64,000 nucleotides of DNA from the NCBI RefSeq assembly GCF_024362205.1, contig NZ_CP101462.1:2627001-2691000 (forward strand). Direction: 5' to 3'. The position numbers and the translations under genes are program-made. Origin of the DNA: Exiguobacterium aurantiacum (GTDB taxonomy: Bacteria; Bacillota; Bacilli; Exiguobacteriales; Exiguobacteriaceae). Numbering within the stretch: position 1 is the first letter of the stretch; the number at the start of each line of letters is the position of its first letter. Below the pieces are notes generated by a model. That model was not told the origin of the DNA. It ran no database searches and saw only the letters and a program-made list of their open reading frames with translations. Shown here piece by piece: positions 61,997 through 64,000 of this stretch.

Positions 61997-62645
61997 TGTT
62001 CTGTCCCTCGAGCCATTTCGCTTCCGCCTCAGCGAGACGAAGATACTCGGGCTCAAACGCATGGACATCATTCGTGACTTCACCTAAGGCGACGAGGTCG
62101 CTCGCCCGGCCGTAACTATGCGCGGCCGGTGCTTCTGTATACTCATACGCGGCCAAGACGTCACGGAACGGCTCGACGTCGCCGACGACGACGAACGGTC
62201 CTGTGATATTGGCTTCGAGCCAAGCAGCGACCGAGGCGTGACGGTCTGGTGTCATGGCCTCGTTTTGTTGATAGTATCCGATATAAGCGTTCCCTCGGCG
62301 GGCGTCGATGAGCGAGACGACCGGTAGATCCGTGTTCGGGGCCGCCGCCATTAGACGGAGTGCCGAGACCCCGATGAGCGGGATTTGCAGTGTATAGGCG
62401 AGCGTCTTCGCTGTCGTCACCCCGATGCGGATTCCCGTGTATGAGCCTGGTCCCGTCGTCACGACGATACGTTCGAGTTCGGTTGGTGTCCATTTAACGG
62501 CATGCATCAGCTGTTCAATCATCGGCATGAGCGTGACGGCATGGTTTTTCGAGACCATGACCGTTGCCTCGGCTTGAATCTGTCCGTGTTCGCTGAGCGC
62601 GACAGATAGACGTGTCGTCGACGTGTCAATCATGAGTTGCTTCAT
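61989..62645 (-). CDS. tsaB: tRNA threonylcarbamoyladenosine biosynthesis protein TsaB
   Basis: 218 residues. LMIDTSTTRLSVALSE at the N-terminus and VVTTGPGSYTGIRIGVTTAKTLAYTLQIPLIGVSALRLM are TsaB signatures; an ASKHA-like partner that lacks the TsaD metal histidines. Overlaps tsaE by 4 bases and rimI by 8. Confidence 0.95.
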   Translation of the reverse strand: MKQLMIDTSTTRLSVALSEHGQIQAEATVMVSKNHAVTLMPMIEQLMHAVKWTPTELERIVVTTGPGSYTGIRIGVTTAKTLAYTLQIPLIGVSALRLMAAAPNTDLPVVSLIDARRGNAYIGYYQQNEAMTPDRHASVAAWLEANITGPFVVVGDVEPFRDVLAAYEYTEAPAAHSYGRASDLVALGEVTNDVHAFEPEYLRLAEAEAKWLEGQNNG

Positions 62646-63091
62646 GCGAGCACCTCCTGCACGAGCGTGTCATACGCATCACCGACGGGAGCGAACGTCA
62701 GTTGACGTTCCTCGTCACCGGTGCGCTCGATCGTGATGGCGAGCCGTTCCGTCGGCAGTGACGATTCGATCAAGTTCGACCACTCGACGATGGCGACACC
62801 ATCGCCGTTGATGTATTCTTCAAGGCCGATATCGTCCCCCGTATCTTCGAGACGATAGACGTCCATATGGTAGAGCGGCAAGCGCCCTTGATATTGTTTC
62901 ATGATGGTGAACGTCGGGCTGTTGACGTTACGCGTGACACCGAGACCTTTGCCAAAGCCTTGAGTGAACGTCGTCTTACCGGCACCAAGGTCCCCGTCCA
63001 ACGTTATGACCGTCCCGGCTTTGACGAGCGTGGCGAGTTTTTCTGCCACCGCCTGCGTCTCGGCCGCGGAATGGGTAATCAATGTATACAT
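62642..63091 (-). CDS. tsaE: tRNA threonylcarbamoyladenosine biosynthesis ATPase TsaE
   Basis: 149 residues. P-loop GDLGAGKTTFTQGFGKGLG with NSPTFTIMKQY and HMDVYRLED typical of TsaE. ATPase that drives TsaD/TsaB. First gene of the minus-strand operon; AAGGAGAAA before the ATG. Confidence 0.95.
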   Translation of the reverse strand: MYTLITHSAAETQAVAEKLATLVKAGTVITLDGDLGAGKTTFTQGFGKGLGVTRNVNSPTFTIMKQYQGRLPLYHMDVYRLEDTGDDIGLEEYINGDGVAIVEWSNLIESSLPTERLAITIERTGDEERQLTFAPVGDAYDTLVQEVLA

Positions 63092-63196
63092 GATGTTTCT
63101 CCTTTAGTGGTTCTAGCGATACGTACTCATTGTACACTCAATTTTACGCAAAAAAAAACACGAAACGTCATCGTTTCGCTATCTCATTTAAAAAAT

Positions 63197-63273
<77 letters not shown>

Positions 63274-63298
63274 ACGACATATGAAATTAAATAAAAAT

Positions 63299-63375
<77 letters not shown>

Positions 63376-63514
63376 ATGGTTTGAATTGTTTCGACATCCT
63401 CTATAATAAGTGAAGTAGTTATAAAATGCAACCTTTTTCTAAATGTTTTTTGAGAATTGGAATCGGGAACATGATAAGAAGTGTAACTTACTAGAGAAAA
63501 GGAGCGCGACTGTC

Positions 63515-64000
63515 ATGTCGAAATGGGGTAATCGCTTTAAAAAATGGTTCTTTTCCGAACTGGATGCATCCGTCTATTTTCACACCGTACCGTTTCTACC
63601 GAACGAAACCGTCCATGGAACGTTACGCGTGTCGAACACCACTTCACATGTCGTGCGACTGCAGGAGTTGACGCTTAACTTTTTGACGACCTTTAAAGAC
63701 ATCACGCTCGAGGGCAACGAGTTCAACCGCGAGGCCGACCTTCAAGAAGTCCCGATCCCTCTATCGGCCGTGCTCGAACCTGGTGCCGAAGAGCATATCC
63801 CGTTCACGTTTGATTTGACGATGTATGCCCCGTCGACAGCGGGCGCCCCATATAGTGTGGAAGCAACCGTCTGGGACACGGACGGCAAACGGGTTTGGTT
63901 CGATGTCGTCGAAAATGTTGAAGTTGAACCGCTCCCCGCTTTGAAACGCTTGTTAGAGGCGACCGAACACGCCGGTCTCGAGCTCATGTTCGTCCGCAAC
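63515..64000 (+). CDS. spo0M: Spo0M-like sporulation-control protein, 3' end outside window
   Basis: The first 162 codons are present; the gene continues beyond the edge. ATG after AAAAGGAGCG. The sequence SKWGNRFKKWFFSELDASVYFHTVPFLPNETVHGTLRVSNTTSHV is the arrestin-like beta-sandwich start of Spo0M; PIPLSAVLEPGAEEHIPFTFDLTMYAPST follows. Spo0M affects cell-cycle/sporulation control in Bacillus; homologues occur in non-sporulating genera. Role here unknown. Confidence 0.85.
   Translation, partial: MSKWGNRFKKWFFSELDASVYFHTVPFLPNETVHGTLRVSNTTSHVVRLQELTLNFLTTFKDITLEGNEFNREADLQEVPIPLSAVLEPGAEEHIPFTFDLTMYAPSTAGAPYSVEATVWDTDGKRVWFDVVENVEVEPLPALKRLLEATEHAGLELMFVRN

Overview
The window looks like the chromosome of a low-to-moderate GC Gram-positive bacterium of the Bacillales. 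An Exiguobacterium-type organism is my best inference. The reasons are AGGAGG-type ribosome binding sites, short ATGA/TGATG-coupled operons, Rex, Fur and CIRCE regulation, a C30-carotenoid enzyme of the staphyloxanthin type, Spo0M, and the conserved Bacillus ydi backbone. That backbone is tsaE-tsaB-rimI-tsaD, an ABC-F protein, rex, tatA-tatC, a CPBP protease and groES-groEL. Here a block of about 16 kb of transport and redox genes separates the tat genes from the CPBP/groESL part. No species can be proved from the sequence alone.

Layout. 1-5.2 kb: an ABC-2 exporter with a divergent TetR regulator, a solitary crtP-like carotenoid oxygenase, and a second ABC exporter with a 29-residue membrane peptide. 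5.2-20.2 kb: an accessory zone dominated by ten related small four-helix membrane proteins, all on the minus strand. It also holds a SMI1/KNR4 protein, a DUF606 transporter cluster with a Crp/Fnr regulator, an MFS-MarR operon, an amine oxidase, and several small membrane proteins including one with an L7/L12-like tail. 20.2-26.4 kb: a frameshifted DUF4279 gene, an unexplained hairpin-rich spacer, an MFS exporter, a MazG-like pyrophosphohydrolase, and a LytTR regulator carrying a dead ABC domain beside an ABC exporter.

26.4-36.3 kb: an AT-rich island, clearly different in base use from both flanks. It carries a type I restriction-modification operon (hsdM-hsdS-hsdR) whose fourth gene is a PIN-domain protein ending in an HsdR-like C-terminal helix. 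Next to it are a small orphan gene and a CoiA-like protein. The left junction lies directly against the hairpin of the preceding host terminator.

36.3-56 kb: groEL-groES under CIRCE, a CPBP protease, an SgrR-type regulator, MFS, a choloylglycine hydrolase-like enzyme, a TM2 protein, a siderophore ABC importer split around a Fur-box promoter, a PspC protein, a Rex-controlled NADH oxidase, and a large secreted Ig-like protein. 55-64 kb: tatC, tatA, rex, an ABC-F protein, a Fur-controlled flavodoxin, the tRNA threonylcarbamoyl-adenosine genes, two tandem initiator tRNA genes, and the start of spo0M.

The most promising undescribed elements are the family of small membrane proteins sharing 'LLTFN' and 'DPEHVT' motifs, and the PIN/HsdR-C protein attached to the type I restriction operon. 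Linked regulation is visible within the window: rex lies near a NADH oxidase gene with two Rex-like boxes, and Fur boxes sit on both the siderophore-binding protein and the flavodoxin.
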